A stretch of DNA of 64,000 nucleotides. Source: Tetrahymena thermophila SB210. Taxonomy: Eukaryota > Ciliophora > Oligohymenophorea > Hymenostomatida > Tetrahymenidae. A program made the position numbers and the translations under genes. The stretch spans positions 620,001-684,000 of the forward strand of contig NW_002476534.1 in the NCBI RefSeq assembly GCF_000189635.1, in the 5' to 3' direction. How positions within the stretch are numbered: the first letter of the stretch is position 1; the number at the start of each line of letters is the position of its first letter. The notes beneath the pieces were generated by a model. The model was not told the origin of the DNA, did no database searches, and saw only the letters and a list, made by a program, of their open reading frames with translations. Positions 41,284-52,714 of the stretch are shown piece after piece.

Positions 41284-42591
41284 ATGACCAAATTAGAAGA
41301 AGGATAACAAAAATTATCTAACTAAGTTAAAATAAAATGCTAAATCAATCCAAATATTTCTTCAAAGACTTTTTAAAAACCTCAAAAGTAATGCTTTTAT
41401 CGCTATATTAACTCTCATGACTTAGGTATATAAGTATGTACTTAGTAACAAAGTAAATAAAAACAATGCTCAATCCGCTTAATAAATAATAACATTTAAA
41501 ATAATTAGTCATCATAATTTACATAATTTACTTAAGAATTCTATTCTAACTAATTCATTAAAAACTTTTATAACTAAAATTTGGTCTAGATTTAATAGTA
41601 AAACTAACATGGTACTGCAAAAAAAATGTTGTATAAAGCAATAAAATAAGTAGAAACAACTACATAATCATCATCATATAAAACTGAGATGACATCAAGA
41701 AACAATTAATTTACTAATTAATAATTACTAAATACTATGACAGACTATTTATATTCAATAAAACCGCAGTTCCTCAATTTATTTTCAATCTACTCAGATG
41801 AAGCTATCATGTTGAGAGTTAAGAAAGATTGCTAAAATTCTTTAGATACAATTGTTTACTAAATTTTTTAGAAGTTTTATACAGCAGCAATAGAAAAGCT
41901 AAAAAACAAGTGTAAAATTTTAAGCTCTTTTTAAAATAATAAAAACAAAAAACAGTCTTAGTAAATTAAATTTCTAATTAAAAATTTTCTAATCAAAGTT
42001 TTCAAAAAAAATAATAGGAATAATAATGAAGAGTAAAATAAATTGAAAGCTCAAAAGCAGAGCGAATATCACAATTTCAAAAACAGCCTTATGAAGATTA
42101 TCATTTAGTTAGTTTGCCCTTAAATTTTGGATTGTTTTGATCTCAGCCAATATGAAAAAGAGTAATTAATTGAAATAATATTAAGAGTAAGACAAAATTC
42201 AGTAAAATTTCGTCCTTTTAAAGGAAAGTACTATTATTATTCAAATTTACACTATAATTTACTATTCTTAAAGTATAATAAATATAATTTCTATGAATTT
42301 AAGCACAATTTTATGATTCAGGACTTATATCTTAAAGTATTTAAGTTAGATATTTAAGAATTACATAATGTAAATTTTACTGATATAATAAAAATTAATC
42401 GCTTGAAATCTATCTTTGGTTAAATAATAAATGAATGTCTCAATATCGCAGAAAACTAAATTTCAGGAAACTCCAAAAATAAAATTAATATAAGTTAAAA
42501 TGACTAACTCAAAAGTCGCTATTTTTACATTGGTAAAGTAAAGAAAGGAATATAAAAACTATTGAGAGGTAAAAAAGTAATAAGGTTTTGA
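41284..42591 (+). CDS. YHN-family protein (array unit 2)
   Basis: Exons 41284-41960 and 42018-42591 around a 57-nt phase-2 intron encode 416 residues. It starts MTKLEEGQQKLSNQ. Blocks include KQCFYRYIN, KQCSIRLINN, YLYSIKPQFLNLFSIYSDEA, FQKFYTAAIEK, and in exon 2 SEYHNFKNSLMKIII, LDCFDLSQYEKEQLIEIIL, VKFRPFKGKYYYYSNLHYNL, KVFKLDIQEL, SIFGQIINECLNIAE and KVKKGIQKLLRGKKVIRF. All frames are intact. Both exons match the 46.3 kb copy exactly in length. Function unknown. Confidence 0.88.
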
Positions 42592-43984
42592 TCAATTTGT
42601 AGTGAAGATGCTAAAATAATAATCATATAATATTCATTTATTAAATATAGTATATAAAATTTAAGTTTGATTGATTAATTATTTCTACTTTTAAATGTTA
42701 CTATTGAGAACATCATTATATCAATTTTTTTCATACTATTCAAAATAATTGTAAAAATACCTATTTTATGAAAAATATTAATTGTGATATTTTCTATTTT
42801 AGATGATTAAAATTAGCATTTTTTGTTATTATTATGTTATTACTGATTGATTTTTGAAATGTAAAGATTACTTTTTTTTAAAATTAAAAAAATCCTATAA
42901 TCTGATCATTTAATTAATAATATTAGTTTCTATTAATTTTGAATTTTTTAATCAATCCATAAATTTCTTTTATTTAAGAAAAATGAGAATTAGACCACTT
43001 AAAAAATATGATTTATTTTCAAATCAAAATATGATAAACTACTAAGAATGAGAGTTTCTCAATTAAATATTATTTTATCTCTAAATTTTATATTGCTTTT
43101 TTAAAAAAATTTAGCCATAAGAAGTATTTTTATCAATAGATGCAATGTTTATTTATGAAAATTTGTTAATATTTAACAAACTTCTATTTTTTATAATATA
43201 CTAACTTCTCAGATTTATCATAAATAACAAAGCAGATTAAAATATGCTAAGTAATAAAATTATGTAATTAAATTAATTTTCAGAATATTTTATCAATATC
43301 TTTGATCAAAAATATAAATTTTATTTATTTATTTTTTATAAAAATTGATAAAGATACTGAATATTAAGTATAGATTGATTTAATACAAACCTCCTATTAT
43401 TGATTTTATATCAATATTTCTATCTATCTATTTTTTCTATTTATTTTCAACGTATCTATATTTATTTGTTCAATATATCAATATATTTATCTATCTTTAT
43501 CTTGAAATTTTAATAATTTTTAATATGTATCTATTTATTAATTTTAGAATAGCTACAACTTTTAATTTAGATAATTCACTGTAAATGAGAAAATAAATTG
43601 CAAAAAGTAATCAAATTTCTTTGCAAAAAAATATTTATATTCAAAAGGTTGAATATATTTTTGCATAAACAAAAAATTATTTATTATATTTATTGAATAT
43701 ATTTATATAAAAGATCGTATTGCTTTTTATATAAAAAGATACTATTGTTTAAAACAGCTTTTATTTTAATTAATAGTATAGAAATTTAAATACTCTAAAG
43801 AAAATTAAAAAATAAGCAAATATATTGAATTTACATAATCCTTTTTTTATTCAGTAACATAAGGAATTTGATCCTTAAAGCTTTCATTTAAAATGGCTTT
43901 GAATATTTCAATATTTTAAGTTAAATAAATTTGGAAATTAAAAATAATTCAGCTTAAAAAAATTAGGAACGATAAAGAACCAAT
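42592..43984. other. Spacer between unit-2 gene and unit-3 relic
   Basis: Unit sequence with a ctat-type microsatellite near 43,420-43,500; no coding pattern. Confidence 0.5.
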
Positions 43985-44441
43985 TTTAATATAATTAGTC
44001 ACAGCAATTTATATAATATGCTAAGATATTCTATTTTATTTCATTATTCAAAAATATTTATCATTATACCTAGCTTAAAATCAAATAGAAAGTAACATTA
44101 GAAATTGGAATAAAATTATTTCGCTTGCATAAAAAAGAAGAAGCTCGGTGTTATAATCTTCAATATGAGCGATAAAGAATTCATGAATGATTCTTAGAAA
44201 ACAAAGATTTACCAAATACTATGACATACTACTTGTAGTCAACAGAATCTTGATACAAATGTTTTCTAAGTAAATCAGATGAAGTAATCGAATTGAAAAT
44301 GAAGGAGAATAGCAAAACGTTTAGTACCAAACAAACAACTAAATATTTCAAAGATTTTTTAATGCAGCTAGATAAAAAGTATAGAATAAAAAAAGTAGTA
44401 AAATATTTATTTAAAATAATAACAGGTAAAAACTAAGTGTA
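43985..44441 (+). pseudogene. Decayed YHN-family exon 1 (unit 3)
   Basis: The best preserved of the four relics. The tract ataattagtcacagcaattt matches the Q-S-S-Q-F part of intact exon 1, and actatgacatactacttgta matches the M-T-D-Y-L block, but a TGA follows almost at once. It lacks the start and exon 2. Confidence 0.75.
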
Positions 44442-45401
44442 TCGATGATTTCATATATTTAAAATATTCACCTTCAATTTATTTTAATAAAATTACTAAA
44501 AAATATTTCTATTATCTTATTTATTTGAAAAATATTGTTTTCATTTTCTATTCCTTTTTTTTTCTTTGATTATCAAAAACAAAATAAAAATATTTTTTGT
44601 CTCAAAAGCAAAAATAGTAAAAATAAATTTTAAATTGATTAAAAACAAAATGGACTATTTCTATTTTGCTTTATTTTAAAAAGAATAATATGATTTAAGC
44701 ATAAGATTAAAAATATAATTTAAATGATTCTGAATATAAATATTTGCAAAAGAATAAATTTACCTGTTTCAATAGCTGATTTAAATTATATTAAACTTTA
44801 AAATAATTTAAAGACCTTAAAATAAAAATACTAATTACACTTATTTTTTTGTTTGATAAAATAAATAGTCAGTTTAAAATAAATTATTTTTAAATTAAAT
44901 TTATCTTAATAAATAATTATCTCTTCATCTTTTTTGCATATTTTTAATATTAGTATGAATATAAATTTTATATCTCTAAATTCTCATATTATAAAGTTCT
45001 ACTTTTTTTCCTAAAATATAAATCCACCTAATTAATAATCTCATGAAGTTTGAAAAGGGGTTTATTAGGAACTTCCTTTTTCGAATAATATGTTGTTAAT
45101 TGTTAAAAAAAATAACAAATTTACTCAATCTAAATGAATAAAATTTAAATAAAATAACAAAATATATTCTGATATTGGAAATATATCTAACTCAAATATA
45201 TTTTTAATTAATTAAATCCAATTTGCTATTAAATTTCTAAATTTTTTTTATATACTTTTATCAAAATAAATCCTATTTGCTTAAAACCAATTACTTCTTA
45301 ACGAACAAAACACATAATACTCAAAAAAGCAAAACTTGGATTCTTTTAATTAAAAATTAGATATAAAGTGCTGATTAAAGATAAAATAAATATATTTTAA
45401 T
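44442..45401. other. Spacer within unit 3
   Basis: Matches 37.2-37.84 and 49.65-50.34 kb up to the point where the GC-rich patch begins. No coding pattern. Confidence 0.5.
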
Positions 45402-45431
45402 GGGGGGGGGGTCACAGCCGGGTGCGGTCTT
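45402..45431. other. GC-rich patch with 10-G run at a deletion junction
   Basis: A run of ten G (45402-45411) is followed by tcacagccgggtgcggtctt, the only markedly GC-rich stretch in the spacers. To its left the sequence follows the unit up to the equivalent of ~37,838 (unit 2); to its right it resumes at the equivalent of ~32,740 (unit 1). The coiled-coil fragment between these points is missing from unit 3. It may be filler at a real deletion, an end of an unknown element, or an assembly or cloning artefact. Confidence 0.7.
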
Positions 45432-46346
45432 CATTTTTTTTTTCCCTAATAAAAATTAAATTTTTTTATTTTACTAAGTTCACAATACTAATATCTATTT
45501 TATATCGAGCTTTATTTTTCTGTTAAATTTTATCAATACATTTTAAATTTAAAGAAAAGAATATATTTTTTTAAATATTTACTAACAGAAATATTTGATT
45601 TAACTTTATAAAATATCTAAGATATAAAATTATATTTCCTTTTGATATGAAAACAATAAATTGAAAATACAATTTAATTAAGTGATTATGATTAATTATT
45701 CTATTTTATAAATTTAAAAATTTGCCATTAAATAATATTATTTTATTCATTAAAATAATAATAAATATATTAAAAAATTTTTAGTAATTTATTAGAAGTA
45801 AGTAGTTCCTTTTATTAAAACTAAAAATTAAATAATTTTTGTAATTTATTAAAAACTAAATATTTTTTTTAATGTGCTTTGATTTCAATATTTTATTTAA
45901 ATAAAATAGATTTTTTAAAGGTTTTTGTTTTAATTTGTTTTGAGATATCTTAAATTGTTTGTGAAGAAAATTAAAAAATATCTGTAAAAATAATATATTT
46001 TTCACAAATAAATAGAACTCAAAAATAAGCTTTTTTAAAATTTTTATTTATTATTATTAAATGATTAATGAATAGTTTTTCTATGTATTACAAAATTATT
46101 ATGTCATATTTGTGTTTTGGTTGAATTCTTTGAGTTGCAATAAAAATTATGTTTTTTAAAAATGAACAATATGATTTTTTTTCTTTTTCTTAACAATTAA
46201 AGTTTTTTTTATAAGCTATACATTATTAAGTGACTTTGTTTCAAGAACATAGAAGTGAATAAAATAAAATAATAATAAACAACAATTTAACAACTAAATA
46301 AATAATATAAATAACAGTAGTGCTTAGCTCAACTTTGATAATCTTA
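45432..46346. other. Upstream region of unit-3 YHN gene
   Basis: Unit sequence parallel to 32,740-33,576 and 40,800-41,283, ending in the shared CAA/TAA-rich leader (aacaacaatttaacaac) before 46347. It should carry the promoter. Confidence 0.5.
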
Positions 46347-47661
46347 ATGATCAAATTAGAAGAAGGATAATAAAAATTATCTAACTAAATTAAAATAACA
46401 TCCTAAATCAATCCAAATATTTCTTCAAAGACTTTTTAAAAACCATAAAAGTAATGCTTTTATCGCTATATTAACTCTCATGACTCAGGTATATAAGTAT
46501 GTACTTAGTAACAAAGTAAATAAAAACAATGCTCAATCCGCTAAATAAATAATAGCATTTAAAATAATTAGTCATCACAATTTACTTAATATACTAAAGA
46601 ATTCTATTCTAATTAATTCATTAAAAACATTTATAACTAAAATTGGGTTTAAGCTTAATACTAAAACTAGCATGGTACTGCAAAAAAAATGTAGTGTAAA
46701 ACCATTAAAAAAGAATAAAGAACTACCTAATCATCATCATAATAAACTGAGATGACATTACGAAATGATTCATTTACTAATTAATAATTGCTAGATACTA
46801 TGACAGACTATTTACATTCAATAAAACCGTAATTCTTGAATTTATTTTCAAGTTACTCAGATGAAGCTATTATGTTGAATGTTAAGGAAGATTGCTAAAA
46901 TTCTCTTGAAACATTTGTTTACTAAATTTTTAGGAAGTTTTATATAGCAGCAATTGTAAAGCTAAAAAACAAGAGTAAAATTTTAAGTTCTTTTTAGAAT
47001 AATAAAAACAAAAAACAGTCTAAGTAAATTCAATTTTTCATAAAAAAATTTCTAATCAAATATTTTTTAATCAAAAAAAAATAATAGGAATAATAATGAA
47101 CAAAAAAATAAATCTAAAGCTCAAAAGCAGAGCGAATACCACAATTTCAAAAATAGCCTTATGAATATTATCACTTAGTTAGTTTGCCCTAAAATCTTGG
47201 ATTGTTTTGATCTTAGCCAATATGAAAAAAAATAATTAATTGAAATAATATTAAGAGTAAGACAAAATTCAGTAAAATTTCGTCCTTTTAAAGGAAGGTA
47301 TTATTACTATTCAAATTTACACTATAATTTATTATTCTTAAAGTGTAATGAAATAAATTGTTATGAATCAAAGCGCAATTTTATAAACCAGGACTTACAT
47401 CTTAAAGTATTTAAGTTAGATGTTTAAGAATTTCAAAATGCAAATTTTATTGATATAGTAAAAGTTAATCGTTTGAAATCTATCTTTGGTTAAATAACAA
47501 TCGAATGTCTCAAGATTGCAGAAAGCTAAATTTCAGAATATTTGAAAAATAAAATTAATAAAAGTTAAAATGATGAACTCGAAAGTCGCTATTTTTACGT
47601 TGGTAAAGTAAAGAAAGGAATATAAAAGCTATTGAGAGGTAAAAAAGTAAAAAGATTTTGA
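46347..47661 (+). CDS. YHN-family protein (array unit 3)
   Basis: Exons 46347-47023 and 47088-47661 around a 64-nt phase-2 intron encode 416 residues. It starts MIKLEEGQQKLSNQ. Blocks include KQCFYRYIN, KQCSIRQINN, YLHSIKPQFLNLFSSYSDEA, VKEDCQNSLETF, FRKFYIAAIVK, then SEYHNFKNSLMNIITQLV, LDCFDLSQYEKKQ, VKFRPFKGRYYYYSNLHYNL, KVFKLDVQEF, SIFGQITIECLKIAE and KVKKGIQKLLRGKKVKRF. No membrane span or signal peptide. It is very close to the unit-1 and unit-2 genes. The linker is rich in Gln, Ser and Thr. Function unknown. Confidence 0.88.
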
Positions 47662-48949
47662 TTAATTTGTTGTGAAAATGAGTAAATAGTAATCTTTTAA
47701 TATTTATTTGTTAAAATATAGCATATAAAATTTAATTTTATTTGATTAATTATTTCTACTTTTAAATGTTAATATTTTAAAATATTTTTATAATTTAGTT
47801 TTAAAGGTTAAATTTATTTAATCAATTTTTTCCTAGCATCTCAAAGTAATTGTAAAAATAGAATATATTACTTTTGATTTTTACTTATTTGAGTTGATTA
47901 AAATAAACACTTTTTGTTATTACTATGCTTTACTGATTAATTTTTCTACTTTGAAGATTACTTATACTAAAAGGAAAAGAATCCTATAATATGAGAAATA
48001 ATTAATTAATTTGGCTTGTTTTTATAAATTTGAATGTTTAAATCCATAAATTTCTTTTATTAAAATAAATAAAATAGATAACTTAAAAAAATATATTTTA
48101 TTTTCAAATCTCAATATGATTAAGAGTAAGAGAGAGTGTTTTTCAATTAAAAATTTTGTATTCCTAAATTTTTGATTGTTTTTTTAAAAAAATTCTTTTA
48201 TAAGAAAGTATTTTGATCATATAGATGCAATTGTTTATTTATGAACATTTGTTAATATTTAAAGACTTTTTTTTACAATATACTAATATCTCATTATTTT
48301 AATAAAAGTAACAAAGCAGATAAAATATGTAATTAAATAAATTTTCTGAATATTTTATCAATATCTTTGAATTTAATCAAAAATAAATAAATATTAATGA
48401 TTGTTTTATTTATTCTTCATAAAGATATTTAATATTACATATTTATATCAAGATTTAATATATTATTTTATATTTGTTAATTTTAATAGAGCTGTAACTT
48501 TTAATTGAGATATATAATCCACAATAAATGAGAAAATTGTAGAAAATTATAAAATTTCTTTGCAAAAAAATATTTTTTTTAAAACTGTTGAATATATTTT
48601 TGCAAAAAGAAAAAATTTTTTTTTATATTTAATGAAAATTAAAAAAAAAAAATTATATTACTCAAGATATAAAAAGATACTATTGTTTATACATATTTAA
48701 GTAGAAAACAGCTTTTTATTTAATTAATAACAATACGAATTTAAATAATCTAAAAAAAATTAAGAAATACTAACAAAATTGAGATCAAATAATTTGAATT
48801 TACAAACTCCTTTTTTTATTAAGTAAACAAAAGGATTTTGATCCTCAAAGCTTTCATTTGAAATGGCTTTGAATATTTCAATATTTTAAGTTAAATATCT
48901 TTTAAAATTTTTTATATTTTTGCTTAAAAAAATTAGGAAAAAAAAGAAC
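47662..48949. other. Spacer between unit-3 gene and unit-4 relic
   Basis: Unit sequence parallel to 34,857-36,124; no coding pattern. Confidence 0.5.
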
Positions 48950-49410
48950 AAATTTTAATAGAATTAGTCACAGAAATTTATATAATAATCTAAAATATTC
49001 TACTTTAATTCATTAGTTAAAAATATTTATTAGCTTAAATTCAAATAGAAAGTAACTTTAGGACTAGAAATAAAATTTTTTCCACCAAAATAAAAAAAGA
49101 AGAAGACTTGGCATTGTAATCTTCAATATAGCGATATCTATATCAAGGATGATTCATAAGATATACTACATACTTTAACATTTAACTTGTAGTTAACAAA
49201 ATCAAGATTCCTAAGTTTTCTAAGTAATTCAAAAGAAGTAATTGAATTGAATATGAAGGAGAAATATTAAATTTTTTGTATGAATCTATCAACTAAATAT
49301 TTCAAAAATTATTTACTCTAGCTAGATCAAAAGTAAAAACTAGAAAAATAATAAAATATTTATTTAAAATAATAATAATAATAACAGCAGATAAAAAACT
49401 AAGCATATCA
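48950..49410 (+). pseudogene. Decayed YHN-family exon 1 (unit 4)
   Basis: Fourth copy of the exon-1 relic, closest to the unit-2 relic. No start, no exon 2, frames broken. No intact YHN gene follows it before the array ends. Confidence 0.7.
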
Positions 49411-50516
49411 AATCACTTCTTAAATTTAAAATATTCATCTGAAATTTATTTTAGTAAAATAATTAAAAAAATATTTAAATGTCAAAATTATTAGAAAACT
49501 ATTATTTAAATTTTCTAATTTTTCATCTTTGATAATAAAAAATAAAATAGATATATTTTTTTACTTAAAAACAAAAATAAAATTAATAAATTTTGAATAG
49601 ATTAAAAGTATAATTAGCTAGCTAGCTATGTATCTATTTCCAATTTGTTTTATATTAATAAGAATAAATTGATTTAAGCCAAAATTAATAAAATAACTTA
49701 AATTATTCTGAAAATAAATATTTGCAAGTATAAATATGCCTGTTTCAATAACTAATTTAAATTTTATTAAACTTTAAAATTATTTGAAGACCTACAAATA
49801 AAATATTTTTTACTCTTATTTTTTTGATAAATAAATATTGAGCTCAAAATAAATTCTTTTGAAAATTAAATTGATTTATTACAAGAAATAATTGTCTCTT
49901 TATCTTTATTTGCTTATTTTTGATATTAGAATGAAAATAAATTTTATATCTCAAAAATCTCATTTAAATTCCTACTTTTTTTCTAAAATATAAAACCACA
50001 TTAAAATCTTATGGAGATTGAAAAAGGGTTTATGACAAACTTCTTTTTTCATAAATTAGTTTATTAATTTTTAAAAATAAACTTAATCTAAAAGCATAAA
50101 ATTTAAATAAAATAACTAAACACATGATGATATTGAAAATATATCTAATTTAAATTAATTGAATATAATTATCATTAAAATTTCTAAATGTTTATTAAAT
50201 ACTTTTATCAAAATCAAATCCTATTTGCTTAAAACCAATTATTTCTTTAACAATAAAGTACATAATACTCAAAAAACGAAAATTTGGATTCTTTAAATTA
50301 AAAATTAGATATAAAGAGCTAATTAAAGATGAAATACATTTTTTTATTGTTATTTCATTTAAAAAATATTTATTAACTTAATAATAAGTACTTTAGAGGA
50401 CTATTCTATTTCTAATATCATTTGGCTTATCAAATTTCCAATATTTAAGAATAATAATAAATTTATTTTCCAAAGAAATTTTATATAAAAAGATGAATTT
50501 AAGACAAACAAAATAA
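49411..50516. other. Spacer within partial unit 4
   Basis: Unit sequence; at ~49,625 it shows the empty site of the MITE found at 36.8 kb. No coding pattern. Confidence 0.5.
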
Positions 50517-52714
50517 TCAAATAATTTATTTATTTTTTGAACTAGGTCTCTTTTTTTCATTTATATTAGAATCTTATGATTGTTAATGTGAATTATGTTG
50601 ATGCTTTTTAAAATGATCTAACTCATTTTTTAAATTTGTAATTAATTGTTTTTATTATTGTCTAATATACTCTGATTTTTCAAAGGATTGCATTAACTTT
50701 TTATAATCCTCTTCAAGAGCATTAGATTTCTCAATCTAATTAGCCATTTTCTTCATTTTTCTATTTAGTTTCTCTATTTCTTCTTATAGTTCGTTGTTTC
50801 GAAGTCTTTCTTTGATTATAAGCTACTTATCTTGCTCAGATTGCTTTTTTAGCTGCATTATTTTTTTGTTTAAGACTTAGACTTCGTTATGATTGCTAAT
50901 CACTTAATCAATATTTTTTTAACTTTTATTTATGCTATTACTGTTGTTTCTTTTAGATGCGCTATGAGTTGCATTTTATAAGCTCACCTAACTTCCATTA
51001 TTGGCTATGTTTTTCAAAGAATTGTTACGATTTATTGAGTTATTCTTGCTTAATGACCTTTTTATAGAGTTTTTAGAATTGTTAAGCACAGTTTCAGCTT
51101 CTTGTATTTTTTTCTCCAGCTAAAATTTATTTGTTCTTCCCTTAGAATTTTCCCGTTTACTTTAATTTTTTGCTCCATTAGCTAATTAAGAGGCTGAGGA
51201 AGAATGCTATCTCTTCATCGATTTAGTTTTATTTTCATATTAGCCTTCACTTGTTTCAGTGTTAAATCTAGAAGAATTATATTCGTTTGATGGATCTCTT
51301 TTCTTTTATTTATTCTTATATTTTCTTTTCATAGGAGTATCTTCTTCTATTTCTGCATCCTGTTCATTTCTATCAACTTCACTGTGATGCTCATGACTCT
51401 TTAGCTTTTCTTATTTATTTTTTTTTAATACTTTTTAGGATTATTTATAACTTTCATTTGAGCAATCTAATTCCTAACTTTCCTCATAATTGTTGGTACT
51501 ACTATATCTTACAACTTTTTTATTATTATGACTTTCATCTGTTTAAGCTTAATTATGAGGATTACTGTTGATATAATTGTTAAATGTATGGAACATATTA
51601 TTCTTATTTTATTGTTCATTTTTCTCTCTGTAATTATAGTCATCTTCCATAGTCGTTTCGTGACGGTCATAAGTAGGAATTTTATTTTTAGAAAAACTAT
51701 GTTCAATTAATTCTCTTTAATCAATTTATTTCTTTTCTATTTCGTTTTCCTATTTATAATAAACATTTTTATTAACTTAATATTTTAATTTTAAGGATTA
51801 AAGCTAAATTTTAAATAATTTTAAAAATTAAATAACATTAAGAACAAAAATTAAATACAATTCAAAAATCTACTAATATAAGATATTATCTTTAATTGAT
51901 TAATTTCAAAAAAAAATGAATACTATAATTCCTCTCTAAAGTCTTCAAAAAATTAACTAGATTATGAAAATTCCCATATTATTTAGTTTTTAAAAATTTT
52001 TGACAAAAATTTGTTTGAAACATAAATTAAGTAAGAGATGAATTAAGGTATAAATTAAATTGTTGAGAATTCTATTTTAAAAAAGTTATTTACTTGGAAA
52101 AAATATGAATTTTCTTTATCTTCGAATTGAGGATTATTTATACAAGTGATTTTCTTTTCTAAGTTCATTATTTTATTTTGAAGTTCTTATAAATCATGGC
52201 TCATTCTAATATTTTTTGATATGTCTTATTAGTTAGAATTAAATTTAATCTAAGTATTTTTTTCATTATTGTTTTAATTAGTATCATGATAAATCTGTAA
52301 GTTATTTTTGCTTCTAAAATCTGCATTATTTTATATTCCTTAATGGCTATTGTACTACTTATAAAGCATACTTTATTCATCTTTTATTGGTGTTTAGCTA
52401 TTAGATCTTTGATGATTTTAGCGAGAGATATTTAATGAAGATTCTAAAGGAGTTAATGGCAAAGGATCTCTTTAATTATTCAAAGAGCTATTCAAGTGAA
52501 TACTCGAAGATTACGATTTTACTGATTTTTCTTGTTGATTCTACATTTAATTTATTGCAAATCTCTAATTCTATTAATATTTTGACTGATTGTCAATTTA
52601 GTTTGCTTGTTTCATTCCACTATTTGAAAGAGAGCTCTCCTTCAATCCTTCCAACTCTTTATCCAATAACGAATGTAAAAAATTGAGCTTTTCAGATGTT
52701 AAACTTTGATCCAT
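50517..52714 (-). CDS. Coiled-coil protein, intact parent of the array fragments
   Basis: Two exons (52714-52094 and 51749-50517) joined across a 344-nt phase-0 intron encode 617 residues, starting MDQSLTSEKLNFLHSLLDKE. Residues 1-~480 are low complexity, rich in Asn, Gln, Ser and charged residues, with a His-rich patch (KSHEHHSE) and a basic patch (KRKYKNKQKKR). Residues ~490-590 form a clear coiled coil (NKKIMQLKKQSEQDKQLI, EIEKLNRKMKKMANQIEK). No membrane span. A scaffold or cytoskeletal role is plausible but inferred only from the coil. The last exon and part of the intron belong to the tandem repeat, while exon 1 is single copy here, so this is the only complete version. The intron is inferred from matching phases; there is no in-frame ATG before 51650 in exon 2. 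Confidence 0.78.

Larger units (their letters stand above)
28560..51985. repeat. Tandem segmental duplication, about 3.5 units
   Basis: The same ordered sequence recurs in direct orientation: unit 1 ~28,560-35,390, unit 2 ~35,390-43,120, unit 3 ~43,120-48,210, partial unit 4 ~48,210-51,985. Anchors include the phrase tttatgaatatttgttaat and the phrase tcatttggcttatcaaattt. A full unit contains a decayed YHN exon-1 copy (+), a coiled-coil gene 3' fragment (-) and an intact YHN gene (+). Unit 3 lacks the coiled-coil fragment, and unit 4 ends inside the intact coiled-coil gene. Edges are approximate, judged by eye from where similarity fades. Confidence 0.85.

Noticed and set aside
51509-51710. 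Short overlapping open frames on both strands
   Set aside because: They are out-of-frame shadows of exon 2 of the minus-strand coiled-coil gene, which reads continuously with TAA/TAG as Gln.
52435-52686. Plus-strand 83-residue frame
   Set aside because: Antisense to exon 1 of the coiled-coil gene, which joins in phase to exon 2.
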